Source: a virus. From it: DNA of 23,513 nt. The notes below the pieces were generated by a model. That model saw only the letters and a list, made by a program, of their open reading frames with translations. It ran no database searches and was not told where the DNA came from. Shown here one piece after another: positions 13,201-20,543 of the stretch. The position numbers and the translations under genes are program-made. The stretch is from positions 1 to 23,513 of IMG/VR virus record IMGVR_UViG_3300044814_000124; one strand, written 5' to 3'. Within the stretch, counting starts at the first letter, position 1, and every line of letters starts with the position of its first letter.

Positions 13201-14980
13201 GGCTAAATCCGTCGAGGGGACGGCCGCAGCGCTGATGATCGCGGACATGAAGGCGAAGATCGCCGCGGCCCAGGCTGCGGCGGCGGCAGCGGCTACCAAG
13301 GCGGCGGCGGCCTTTACCGGATCGGGCGGCGCCAGCGGCGGGATTATCCAGTCGATGATGCAGCAGATGGCTGCCGCCCGCGGCTGGACCGGTGCGGAAT
13401 GGAGTGCGCTCGCCGCGGTCGAGAACCGCGAGGCCGGCTGGTCCATGACGGCGCAGAACCCCACAAGCGGCGCTTACGGCCTTGCCCAGTTCATTAACGG
13501 GCCGAGCGAGTATGCCCAGTACGGGGGAAATTCGACCACCGCACAGGGTCAGATTACCGGAATGCTGAATTATATTGCACAAAGGTACGGCGACCCGATT
13601 GCCGCCTGGAATCATGAGGCCAGTTTCGGCTGGTATAACCAGGGCGGCATGATTCCGGGATTCGCCAGCGGCGGGCTAGCGGGCAGCCTGGCGGCCGGGC
13701 AGGGAACTGAACGGAATGCCTTCAGCAGCGTACGGAGTGCCGTTGCCTCGGCGCTCTCGCACCCGAGTGCGTTCGTCAAGGCGAACAAGGCGTCTATCAC
13801 CAGTGAGCTGGGCACGCTGACTAAGCGGCAGGCGGCCGAGCAGACCGCTTACGCGCGCCTGGCCGGGAAGGGCCTGACCAGCGGGAACCTGTCAAAGCTA
13901 GACACGACGCTGCGCGAGGAGCTGCTGACCGACCAGGACAAGCGCATCGGCACGGCGGTTCCCGGGCCGGTTGCGAGCCTCGCCGGCGCCCTGAACGCAC
14001 TGAAGGCGGTTGCCACTGCCGGGGCACCAGCGGTCGCCGCCGCGGCCAAGGCGGCGGGTGCTACCACAACGGCAGCCAAGGCGGGTGCCAGCCAGCCGGC
14101 GGCGGGCGCTACCACTATGGCGCGGCTGGGCCAGCAGGAGCAGGCCGAGCAAGGTGACTTCGGTGCGCTGAGCAGTGCGATTACCTCGGCCCTCGCCAAC
14201 CCGAGCGCGTGGCTGAAGACGAACAAGACCTCGGTAACAAACGAGCTGGGCACCATCACCAAGCGCCAGCAGGCCGAGGTGGCTGCTTACGCGGCGCTGG
14301 CCGGGAAAGGACTGACCGCCGCGAACCTGTCTAAGTTCGGCACGGCCGCCCGCGCGGAGATCCTCACCACCGCCGACAAGGGGCTGAGCACTGCCGCGGG
14401 CGGCCCGGACAAGACCCTGGCCGCGGCCCTGGCCGTGCTGAGCAACTCCGCCAAGGCGGGGGTTATCCCGTCGGTTCCCGTCGCCACCGCCGTTAAGGCA
14501 GCGGCCTCGCACGCGGCGGCCACCACGAGCGAGGGCTCAGTACCGACCAGCGTCCTGTCTGAGTCGCAGTACACCGCGGACCTGTCGGCCGTGCACGGGC
14601 TGTCCATGGCGGATATCCGCGGGAACGCGCACCTGACGCACCTGTGGCACTTGCTGCACCTGCAGCACCTGGCGGATACCGGGCTCAGCCAGGGCGGGAA
14701 GGTCGGCGGCCTGGCGATGGTCCCGCGGCTCGTGCACGACGCCGGCGGCTGGATTCCGCCCGGGGTCAGCATGTCGGTTAACCGGACCGGCCAGTACGAG
14801 CAGGTGACCCCGCCCGGCGGCGGCAGCACCCGGAAGCTGAGCGCGGACGCGCAGGCGATCGTCGACGCGCTACGGGAGAACACCGCGGCTGTCCAGGGGA
14901 CGCCGCATGCCTTCGCCGGGGCGCTCAACTCGACGTCCACCGCTGCGGCCTACCGCGGCTCGTACTCGGCGAGGCGGTAG
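10256..14980 (+). CDS. Tape measure protein with lysozyme-like domain
   Basis: At 1574 residues this is the largest gene; it sets tail length and is ejected with DNA. The N-terminus has Ala/Leu coiled-coil repeats (about 40-155), then hydrophobic stretches at about 179-226 and 381-465. A DDYPAMLTRGEVVVP segment near 922-936 is typical of tape measures. A lysozyme/transglycosylase-like domain lies at about 1027-1128: VENREAGW with likely catalytic Glu 1059, then NPTSGAYGLAQF and QRYGDPIAAWNHE, for local peptidoglycan opening during entry. After it come GFASGGL linkers, a duplicated 95-residue module (1155-1249 and 1301-1396), and a run of five HLx triplets near 1459-1473. At about 1.5 angstrom per residue the tail would be near 230 nm. 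The GTG start follows AGGCGG. Confidence 0.9.
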   Translation: MARDLGTAFVGIVPDTGGFRAKLIAQLKAAMARVSGDVPIGADAAKLNAAIAAAQAKIATLTSKTSDLQLDANTTALVAKIAALQAQIAHLGEAMSKMTADVDIHAAATKILALDAQVAVLKDAATKIRLDADITAMTAKLALAKAEVKTVGDTATTGGTRAFGPWFNLWSLIGRKVTLFGGAFGTTGILASVGVIHLLAQGILEVGAVVIPAAVALGAFGIAAASTVSDIVKSEQAMLTVTTALGGSFPGLTDGLQHFTDSVKPQVYILFGEALNTINAHAGLFQQLATGAGRVLDSLGARAENALGGNGLNGLVSKGVADLQLLGDIIANVFGIFGNVLKVLPGYAQLLFSALRDVTGALEAITGSSAAQDLLGIGLAMHGAVLYGGLLVTALLLLRGPITALGSLFVTAGLALAAYVESVIVAEGATATFAAILAPLALVNPFVWVAAGIGLLVGLAIWLGNVKTAARQAYDAIISQVNASTTFTSANTALAQGLQQTNEQLKNTPKYITVTTVGMHGQMSTIRELNSQYTGLTDNQKNLSATQVTLNSRMAELTKITGSQSSALADLNSIGVKAGAVATESDAAFKSQVTQIQALVTAETQLAGFTGGPALAAQNALTNVFLNEQLPAIQKVVQAEGNLLSVITGGQVAFNNFQQSIQGTTAKFVSPSGLADAATLAKGNLSGLNQQSLAFSNTLYNQSIPAAQKLIGSLQEQNISQKNLTTVVATAAGQMTAYTGKNTEANSVIVSLINNALGPGTVSLKTLKTWVDNNSTSMTGFSSIIAASTIKAGTLANVLQTQLTAQFQADLLASSGATAQMKLWTDAITNGTSQTSAGKATRDTLIADLEKTGMSATAAKTLVDNMQKSIDAMKGKTVAVGVVGSGSGTITFAEQNIKNAQTGLLEFHAAGGRVGTGTGTRDDYPAMLTRGEVVVPVGMVKAGAVDHLRGKLPGFASGGLVGPYGVLSGVGQDFMGSAMSQAAKSVEGTAAALMIADMKAKIAAAQAAAAAAATKAAAAFTGSGGASGGIIQSMMQQMAAARGWTGAEWSALAAVENREAGWSMTAQNPTSGAYGLAQFINGPSEYAQYGGNSTTAQGQITGMLNYIAQRYGDPIAAWNHEASFGWYNQGGMIPGFASGGLAGSLAAGQGTERNAFSSVRSAVASALSHPSAFVKANKASITSELGTLTKRQAAEQTAYARLAGKGLTSGNLSKLDTTLREELLTDQDKRIGTAVPGPVASLAGALNALKAVATAGAPAVAAAAKAAGATTTAAKAGASQPAAGATTMARLGQQEQAEQGDFGALSSAITSALANPSAWLKTNKTSVTNELGTITKRQQAEVAAYAALAGKGLTAANLSKFGTAARAEILTTADKGLSTAAGGPDKTLAAALAVLSNSAKAGVIPSVPVATAVKAAASHAAATTSEGSVPTSVLSESQYTADLSAVHGLSMADIRGNAHLTHLWHLLHLQHLADTGLSQGGKVGGLAMVPRLVHDAGGWIPPGVSMSVNRTGQYEQVTPPGGGSTRKLSADAQAIVDALRENTAAVQGTPHAFAGALNSTSTAAAYRGSYSARR
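13718..14441 (+). repeat. Duplicated 95-residue module in the tape measure gene
   Basis: Two copies (about 13718-14002 and 14156-14440) encode alignable helical modules. Shared landmarks are NPSAW/HPSAF, NELGTITKRQ/SELGTLTKRQ, AYAALAGKGLT/AYARLAGKGLT and NLSK. They are separated by an Ala/Thr-rich linker. This is a protein-level tandem duplication. Confidence 0.75.
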
Positions 14981-14983
14981 GTC

Positions 14984-17900
14984 ATGGCTACCACCGTTTA
15001 CGACAGCCTGGTGATCGGCGAGGCGATCGAGCTGTGGGGTCCGCCGCTCGGCATCGCATCGGTCAACCCGATGTGCCCCGGGGCCGTTTTCCGGGTTCAG
15101 CCCCCGTTCAGCCTTGATGCCCCCCAGCCCACGACGGATTTCATCGCCAGCCTGATCGTTGACGGCGAGAAGCCGTTCGGTGACCGGGCGTCGGACCGGA
15201 CCATCACCCTGAACGTGCTGATCATCGCGCCGGACTACCGGACGCTGGCCGGGGCGCGCGAGCTGCTGCTGAAGACCATCGACGCGCCGCACTGGCCGCT
15301 TACCTGGACCAGGGCCTCGGGCGCGGACCCGCAGTCACTTCCGATGGTGCTGGACTGCTTCCGCGCGCAGCCCTCGGTTGTCCCGATGGGCGGCCCGGAA
15401 GAGTACCGGGTGCAGAGCCGCAACCAGGTAGAAGCCCAGGTGACGATCAAGTTCCAGGCGCTTCCCTACGGCCGGAGCGATACCCAGCAGCAGATCGCCT
15501 TCGCTACCCCGATCGCCTCGCTCAACGGCCCCGGTACTCCGCCCGCCCCGATCGTGCTGGACGCTTTCAGCACGATCAACAGCCCGCAGTGCGTGCAGTC
15601 CGCCCGGTGCATTGTCGGCCCGCGCTCCTGCTACTGGGACCCGCGGAACCCGCCGTATGACCAGGACGACGGCCAGAACAGCCCGCTGGTGTACAGCGCC
15701 GCGCTGACCGCACCGGTCAACCTGGGCGGGATGACCGGGCTGTCCCTGTGGCTCGGGCTCGGGTCCCGGCACTACTTCAACCACCACCCGCGCGGCCAGA
15801 CCCGGGTGACGCTGAACTTCAGCCTGACCGACACCAGCGGCGTCACCTTGTCCTGGACAGACAAGAACCGGTGGGTGCCCGTATCCGACGACCCGCAGAA
15901 CCCGGTTTTCACCCGGATAACAGTGCGCATCCCGCAAAATAGCGGTCAGTTCAATTACGGGTCGGTCACCGCCTACTCACTGACCATCATCAACCGGGCA
16001 CCGCGCTGGGATACCCCGGGCGGTGAGCTGCGCTGGACGGTGGCCTACCTGGACGCGCTGACCGCGTACTCGTCGTCGCAGGTAACCGCCAGCCCGTCGC
16101 CGCGGGGCAATGTCTATACCCTGCACGGGGTCGTCGGCACGCACCGGGCGCCGATGTCGATGCAGTTCCAGGGCGCCCTGGCCGCCGGGTCACCGACCAC
16201 TGTCACCGCGGCCGGCCCTGGAATCTACACCGTGCCGGGCGGAACCGTCTACCTGAAGGTAGAGGCCGTGGGCGGCGGCGGGGCCGGGGCATCCCAGACG
16301 GCTGCCGGGTTCGGCGGCGGCGGCGGTGGCGGTGAGTACGCGGCGGAGCAGATCTTCCCGGCCTCACCCGGTGACCTCATTCAGTACGCGATCGGCAGCG
16401 GCGACACCGCCGGGGCGTCGGCCAGCTTCGGGCGTCCCACCACGTTCGGGCCAGCCCCGGGCGGAACCTTGTCAGTAACCGCGCACGGCGGCAACTCGGC
16501 GGCGCAGAACTCCACCGCCGGCGGCCTCGGCGGATCGGGGTCCGCTAACTCGGTCGTCTTCCCGGGCGGGGCGGGCCGGACCGCGTCAGGGTCCGTCGGC
16601 GGCGGCGGCGGGTCCTCCGGTGGTAATACCAGTCCCGGAAACACCCCAGCCGGAACCGCGGCCACCGTGTTCACCTCCCCCGGGGCAAATACCTGGACCT
16701 GCCCGGCCGGAGTTACCCAGGTATACGCCGAGTGCTGGGGCGGCGGCGGGTCCGGCGGTACCGGGTCCAGCAACTTTAACGGCGCGGGCGGCTCCGGCGG
16801 TGAGTACGCGGCGGCATTCATTAACGTGACGCCCGGCAATACCTACAATTACACGGTCGGCGGAGGCGGGAACGCGGTCACCGGCACCGGCCTGACCGGG
16901 AACAACGGGAGCATCTCGGTTTTCACCGGGAACGCCGCGTCGGTCACCGCCAACGGCGGGCGGGCTGGTCCCGGCACCTTCACCAGCAGCGTGGCCGGCG
17001 GGACCGGCAGCGGCGCCACCGTGCACTTCGACGGCGGTAACGGCGGCGGGAACTCCCCGTACTCAGGCGGCGGCGGCTCCTCGGCAGGCACGGCGGCGCG
17101 CGGTAACCCGGGCAACAACTACGGAAGCGCGGGCACCGCCCCGAGCGGCGGCGGGAACGGCGGCGCGGGAACTGGCTCTGGCACCGGGAACGCCACGGCG
17201 GGCTCAGCTCCGGGTGGCGGCGGCGGCGGCACGTACTACAGCAGCACCACGTCCGGCGCGGGCGCGACCGGGCAGGTCCGGCTTACCTACCCGGGCGGCG
17301 CCCCGACCAATAACGGTGCAGCGGCAGTGGCCGGCGGCGGCGCGGGCGGGGCGGGCGGCCCGTCGGCTAACACAACCGGGTCAGCGGGCAGCGCGCCCGG
17401 CGGCGGCGGCGGCGGCGCGGATTCCTCGGGTGCCAGCGAGGCAGGCGGCGGCGGGGGTAACGGCCGCCTGATCATTACCCCGTACTCGACAAGCGCGTTC
17501 AAGACACTGATCGTGCACCGGCCCGGGACGTGGTCACCGCTCCAGCTCAACCCGTTCGTCCCGGTCGGAGCAGGGCTAGTCGCGCCGGGGGCCACCGAGT
17601 ACCCGGTGCCGTCCCTGGTCAGCGGGGTAAATGCCGACTTCAACGGGACTTACTCTGTCATCCTGACCAATTTCAGTTTCAACAGCCCCGCCTCACCGCG
17701 GACTATCTCGGTGACCATCCGGCAGTACGAGGCCCTCGGCGGGGCGCACTACGACACCACCACCACGCCGATTACCATCACGCCGAACACCCAGGTCACC
17801 AACGGGATCGTGCTGGCCGGCGTGCTGACCCTGCCGTTGAAGGCCGTCGCCGAAGACAATACGTCCGGTTACTACACCGCGCTGGTCAGCGATACCAACG

Positions 17901-18232
17901 GCTCGGACCGCTGGTACGACGTCCTGCTCCTCGACGTGCAAGGACAGACGGTCATCGTCAATGAGCCCACGACGGGCTACATCAACTACTACTTCGAGGA
18001 GCCGGACCCCTGCCACGACCTCGGGAACTACCTGGGCAGCCAGCTCGGGCGGCCCCAGGCCATCTCCGCCATGGACATCAACCCCGTCACCGGCGCCAAC
18101 GTTGTTACGATCAGCGGCGGCCCGCTCACCATCGAACCCGGGATCAACACCCTGATGGCCTACGCGCAGGAAGGCGCTCCTTCGATAGCTATTTCTTACT
18201 GGCCACGATGGCACATCGAGCGTCTAGAATGA
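14984..18232 (+). CDS. Minor tail protein: distal-tail-like with inserted glycine-rich domains
   Basis: The 1082-residue protein has an N-terminal part (1-160) with the pattern of distal tail proteins: IELWGPPLGI, a SDRTITLNVLI strand, an ARELLLKTIDAPHWPLTW segment and an EAQVTIKFQALPYG strand. A jelly-roll-like region follows to about 400. Residues about 406-835 are extremely glycine-rich and contain two related units, each opening with a short beta motif (IYTVPGGTVYLKVEAVGGGG and TWTCPAGVTQVYAECWGGGG) and each containing GGEYAA plus a PG...Y.VG strand; a shorter third stretch follows. These resemble Gly-rich domains of phage adhesins. The C-terminal 240 residues are beta-rich and end WPRWHIERLE. 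ATG 14984 lies 3 nt after the tape measure stop. It probably forms the tail tip and may contact the host. Confidence 0.75.
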   Translation: MATTVYDSLVIGEAIELWGPPLGIASVNPMCPGAVFRVQPPFSLDAPQPTTDFIASLIVDGEKPFGDRASDRTITLNVLIIAPDYRTLAGARELLLKTIDAPHWPLTWTRASGADPQSLPMVLDCFRAQPSVVPMGGPEEYRVQSRNQVEAQVTIKFQALPYGRSDTQQQIAFATPIASLNGPGTPPAPIVLDAFSTINSPQCVQSARCIVGPRSCYWDPRNPPYDQDDGQNSPLVYSAALTAPVNLGGMTGLSLWLGLGSRHYFNHHPRGQTRVTLNFSLTDTSGVTLSWTDKNRWVPVSDDPQNPVFTRITVRIPQNSGQFNYGSVTAYSLTIINRAPRWDTPGGELRWTVAYLDALTAYSSSQVTASPSPRGNVYTLHGVVGTHRAPMSMQFQGALAAGSPTTVTAAGPGIYTVPGGTVYLKVEAVGGGGAGASQTAAGFGGGGGGGEYAAEQIFPASPGDLIQYAIGSGDTAGASASFGRPTTFGPAPGGTLSVTAHGGNSAAQNSTAGGLGGSGSANSVVFPGGAGRTASGSVGGGGGSSGGNTSPGNTPAGTAATVFTSPGANTWTCPAGVTQVYAECWGGGGSGGTGSSNFNGAGGSGGEYAAAFINVTPGNTYNYTVGGGGNAVTGTGLTGNNGSISVFTGNAASVTANGGRAGPGTFTSSVAGGTGSGATVHFDGGNGGGNSPYSGGGGSSAGTAARGNPGNNYGSAGTAPSGGGNGGAGTGSGTGNATAGSAPGGGGGGTYYSSTTSGAGATGQVRLTYPGGAPTNNGAAAVAGGGAGGAGGPSANTTGSAGSAPGGGGGGADSSGASEAGGGGGNGRLIITPYSTSAFKTLIVHRPGTWSPLQLNPFVPVGAGLVAPGATEYPVPSLVSGVNADFNGTYSVILTNFSFNSPASPRTISVTIRQYEALGGAHYDTTTTPITITPNTQVTNGIVLAGVLTLPLKAVAEDNTSGYYTALVSDTNGSDRWYDVLLLDVQGQTVIVNEPTTGYINYYFEEPDPCHDLGNYLGSQLGRPQAISAMDINPVTGANVVTISGGPLTIEPGINTLMAYAQEGAPSIAISYWPRWHIERLE

Positions 18233-18314
18233 ATATTCGAGCGGTGCAGCTACATGTCAGAGCGCGTTCTCCGCGAAGCGATGGCGCGGCCGGGCTGTCC
18301 AGGGTAGCCGCCTT

Positions 18315-18560
18315 ATGGCTGATGACACGGCCTACTCCGGCGAGGAACGGCCACCGGCGACAACAACAGTTCGTTCTCAGATCGTCTCTGAAGGAAACCG
18401 TAAGCTCGGTCGTTCCTCTCTTTCCGGTGTGATGGGTCCACTTAATGATGCCCTAGATTGGCCCAGGCCGGAACCCGAACCTGTCGACGACGACGATGAT
18501 AAGTATCCAGGCATCCATCTGGTTCCCCCGCTAGAAGATGACGAAAGCGGTGGTACCTGA
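18315..18560 (+). CDS. Small acidic hypothetical protein in the tail tip cluster
   Basis: An 81-residue protein starts MADDTAYSGEERPP, has a short helix region (VRSQIVSEGNRKLGR), then a very acidic and proline-rich C-terminal half (PEPEPVDDDDDKYPG). Its TGA overlaps the next ATG as TGATG, which supports translation and coupling to the following minor tail gene. The ribosome binding site is weak (AGGG). Base composition is lower in GC than its neighbours. It looks largely disordered; a linker or assembly role is possible but unproven. The preceding 82 nt (18233-18314) hold only a 17-codon ORF of doubtful value. Confidence 0.55.
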   Translation: MADDTAYSGEERPPATTTVRSQIVSEGNRKLGRSSLSGVMGPLNDALDWPRPEPEPVDDDDDKYPGIHLVPPLEDDESGGT

Positions 18561-19702
18561 TGCCACTGCAGCGGCGTGACCAGTCGCAGATCTGTACTCT
18601 TACCCCGTCAATGACCCGCCCCCGGTGGCTCGGGCAGGTCGGGCACGTCGCCGCACTCAAGTACTCCTGGACGCTGCCGGGCGGCGCGGACCAGCTGAGC
18701 TGCAACCTGATGGTATCGGCCAGCACCCGGACCGAGGCGACTGACCCGGGCCGGATCGTTCAGGTGTACCGGGGCGGCGGGGTGATCTGGGAAGGCGTCA
18801 TGACGGAGCCGACTCCGACCACAGCCGGCTGGACGCTGTCCGCCGTCGGAGCCGGGAACTACGGCACCAACTACGCCGCGATTTACACGGACACCTGGCC
18901 AACCGGCGAGCCGGACGAGGCGGTCAACCAGGCCATTGCCCGCGGGCTGCGCTGGGTTAACCCGGGGATCGGCCTGCCGTCGGGCATCTGGGTCGGCCAG
19001 CCGGTCGACTCCGGGGCGCAGACGATCACCGACCTGCTCAACCTCACCTCCACCTACCAGGGCAACCTGACCTGGCAGGTGGCGACCGGGCCGTCCGGCA
19101 ACGTGCTGACCGTGTTCCCGCCGCCCGCTACGGTGAACCGGCTGCTGCTGGTCCGCCAGCCGGCCGCGCGCACCCTTGGCGGGGACGTCAACGTCATCTG
19201 GCTGCGGTACCAGTCGGTTGCTGACAACGCGACCGCGGGGACCGCCGCCACGTTCGCGGTTACCTCGGCTACGTCAGCGGCGTCGATCGCGCTGCACGGC
19301 CGCCGGGAAGCGTACATGGACCTGTCCAGCGCCGGAACCCTGAGCGCGGGGACAGCCCAGGCCGTCGGGAACGCGGTGCTCCTCCGGTACCAGCGGGCTA
19401 ACTTCGCCGGGCCGTTCGCCGCCGGGGCCGGGGACCTGATGACCACCGGCGGCCAGGGCATGGACCTCGGCCTGAACCACGCCGGCGCCGTCGCCCAGCT
19501 GGTCCTGGTCGATTACGGCTACGGCGGCGAGGTGACGCTGGGGCCGGTCACCTTCCTGATCGGCGGCTACGCGTACGACGACGACGCGCTGACCGGCACC
19601 GTCACCCCGTTCCAGTACCTGGACACCAGCTTCAGCGGCCTGATGGCTGCCGCTGTGGCGAACCTGCCAAAGCCCGCGGCCATCGCTGCCCCTACCGCGT
19701 AA
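18560..19702 (+). CDS. Minor tail protein (tail-tip/hub type)
   Basis: The 380-residue protein has the layout of actinophage minor tail proteins that follow the distal tail protein: an N-terminal beta region (KYSWTLPGGADQLSCNLMV, then RIVQVYRGGGVIWEGVMTEP), a middle with WVNPGIGLPSGIW, and a DLLNLTSTYQGNLTWQV segment typical of gp27/gp44-like hub domains. A C-terminal TLGPVTFLIGGYAYDDDALTGTVTPFQYLD stretch resembles wording seen in many siphovirus hubs. It probably forms the baseplate hub, linking the tube end to adhesins. The start overlaps the upstream stop (TGATG). Confidence 0.75.
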   Translation: MPLQRRDQSQICTLTPSMTRPRWLGQVGHVAALKYSWTLPGGADQLSCNLMVSASTRTEATDPGRIVQVYRGGGVIWEGVMTEPTPTTAGWTLSAVGAGNYGTNYAAIYTDTWPTGEPDEAVNQAIARGLRWVNPGIGLPSGIWVGQPVDSGAQTITDLLNLTSTYQGNLTWQVATGPSGNVLTVFPPPATVNRLLLVRQPAARTLGGDVNVIWLRYQSVADNATAGTAATFAVTSATSAASIALHGRREAYMDLSSAGTLSAGTAQAVGNAVLLRYQRANFAGPFAAGAGDLMTTGGQGMDLGLNHAGAVAQLVLVDYGYGGEVTLGPVTFLIGGYAYDDDALTGTVTPFQYLDTSFSGLMAAAVANLPKPAAIAAPTA

Positions 19703-19712
19703 GGAGAATCTT

Positions 19713-20528
19713 GTGAAGCGCTGGATGACAACCCTGGCCACTGCCGGCCTCGCTGAGATAGCGGCGCACTTCCTGAGCCTGACCTGGGGCTTCATGACGC
19801 TGCTGGCCGCGTTCGTGTTCGTCGCGGTGCACGCCATGGCCGGGGTCGCGTCAGTGAACTCGAAAGCGGTGGCGACCGAGGCCCGGCTGAACGCGCACGT
19901 GGTGGCGACCGCACCGGCGATTAACTTCGTCAGCAACGGCGGATCGGTGGGCGGCAGCGTCACCGTGAACGGCAACCAGCAGGTCAATGGCAGCCATACC
20001 GCTACCGGCAGTTACACGGGTGCCAGCATCCACGTGTCGGGGAATGCGATAACGGACGGGCAGCACAGCGCGGGCAGCTTCTCTACCGGCGGCAGCTACT
20101 CGGGTGCCAGCATCCACGTGTCGGGGAACGCGATAACGGACGGGCAGCACAGTGCGGGCAGCTTCTCTACCGGCGGCAGCTACTCCGGCGGCAGTATCCA
20201 CGTGTCGGGAAGCTCGCAGACGGACGGCAATCACACCGTAGGCGGCCAGTCCAGCGCGAACAACTTCTCCGGCGGCAGTATCCACGTATCGGGGAGCGCG
20301 CAGGCGGACGGGAACTTCACCGCTGGAGGGCAGTCCACCGCGAACAACTTCTCCGGCGGCAGCCTCCACGTGAGCGGAAATATCCTGGCTGACGGAAACT
20401 TCACCGGCAGCTACCATGGCGGCCAGGGCGGAGTATCAACAGTGGGCGGGGGCACGGCTGAGGAAACCGCGCTGGCATCAGCAATTAACGGAATTATCTC
20501 CCGGTTGAACTCATCAGGTCTCATTTAA
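19713..20528 (+). CDS. Repeat-rich tail fibre-like protein with hydrophobic N-terminus
   Basis: The 271-residue protein follows a strong AAGGAGA site and starts at GTG 19713. Residues 20-45 are hydrophobic (LSLTWGFMTLLAAFVFVAVHAMA), enough for a membrane or tail-anchoring helix. From about residue 75 the chain consists of Gly/Ser/Thr/Asn-rich repeats; five 28-residue units (residues 99-238) follow the pattern GS-Y-GASIHVSGN-x3-DG-QH-x-AG. Such short GxxHVSGN-type repeats suggest a beta-solenoid or trimeric beta-helix shaft. The C-terminus (EETALASAINGIISRLNSSGLI) is a short amphipathic helix like trimer-forming ends of phage fibre proteins. A tail fibre or spike is the best guess. Confidence 0.6.
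   Translation: MKRWMTTLATAGLAEIAAHFLSLTWGFMTLLAAFVFVAVHAMAGVASVNSKAVATEARLNAHVVATAPAINFVSNGGSVGGSVTVNGNQQVNGSHTATGSYTGASIHVSGNAITDGQHSAGSFSTGGSYSGASIHVSGNAITDGQHSAGSFSTGGSYSGGSIHVSGSSQTDGNHTVGGQSSANNFSGGSIHVSGSAQADGNFTAGGQSTANNFSGGSLHVSGNILADGNFTGSYHGGQGGVSTVGGGTAEETALASAINGIISRLNSSGLI
20007..20426 (+). repeat. Five tandem 84-nt repeats in the fibre-like gene
   Basis: Units at 20007-20090, 20091-20174, 20175-20258, 20259-20342 and 20343-20426 encode the 28-residue motif. The first two are nearly identical at DNA level, while later ones diverge. The gradient suggests recent duplication at the 5' end and scope for slippage-driven length change. Confidence 0.85.
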
Positions 20529-20543
20529 AAAAGGAGAACGACG

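Noticed and set aside
18253-18309. 17-codon ORF (MSERVLREAMARPGCPG) before the acidic gene
   Set aside because: It is too short to support, with no clear ribosome binding site.
18483-18504. DDDDK enteropeptidase-like site in the 81-residue protein
   Set aside because: It is explained by an acidic low-complexity run; no relevant protease is expected in bacteria.
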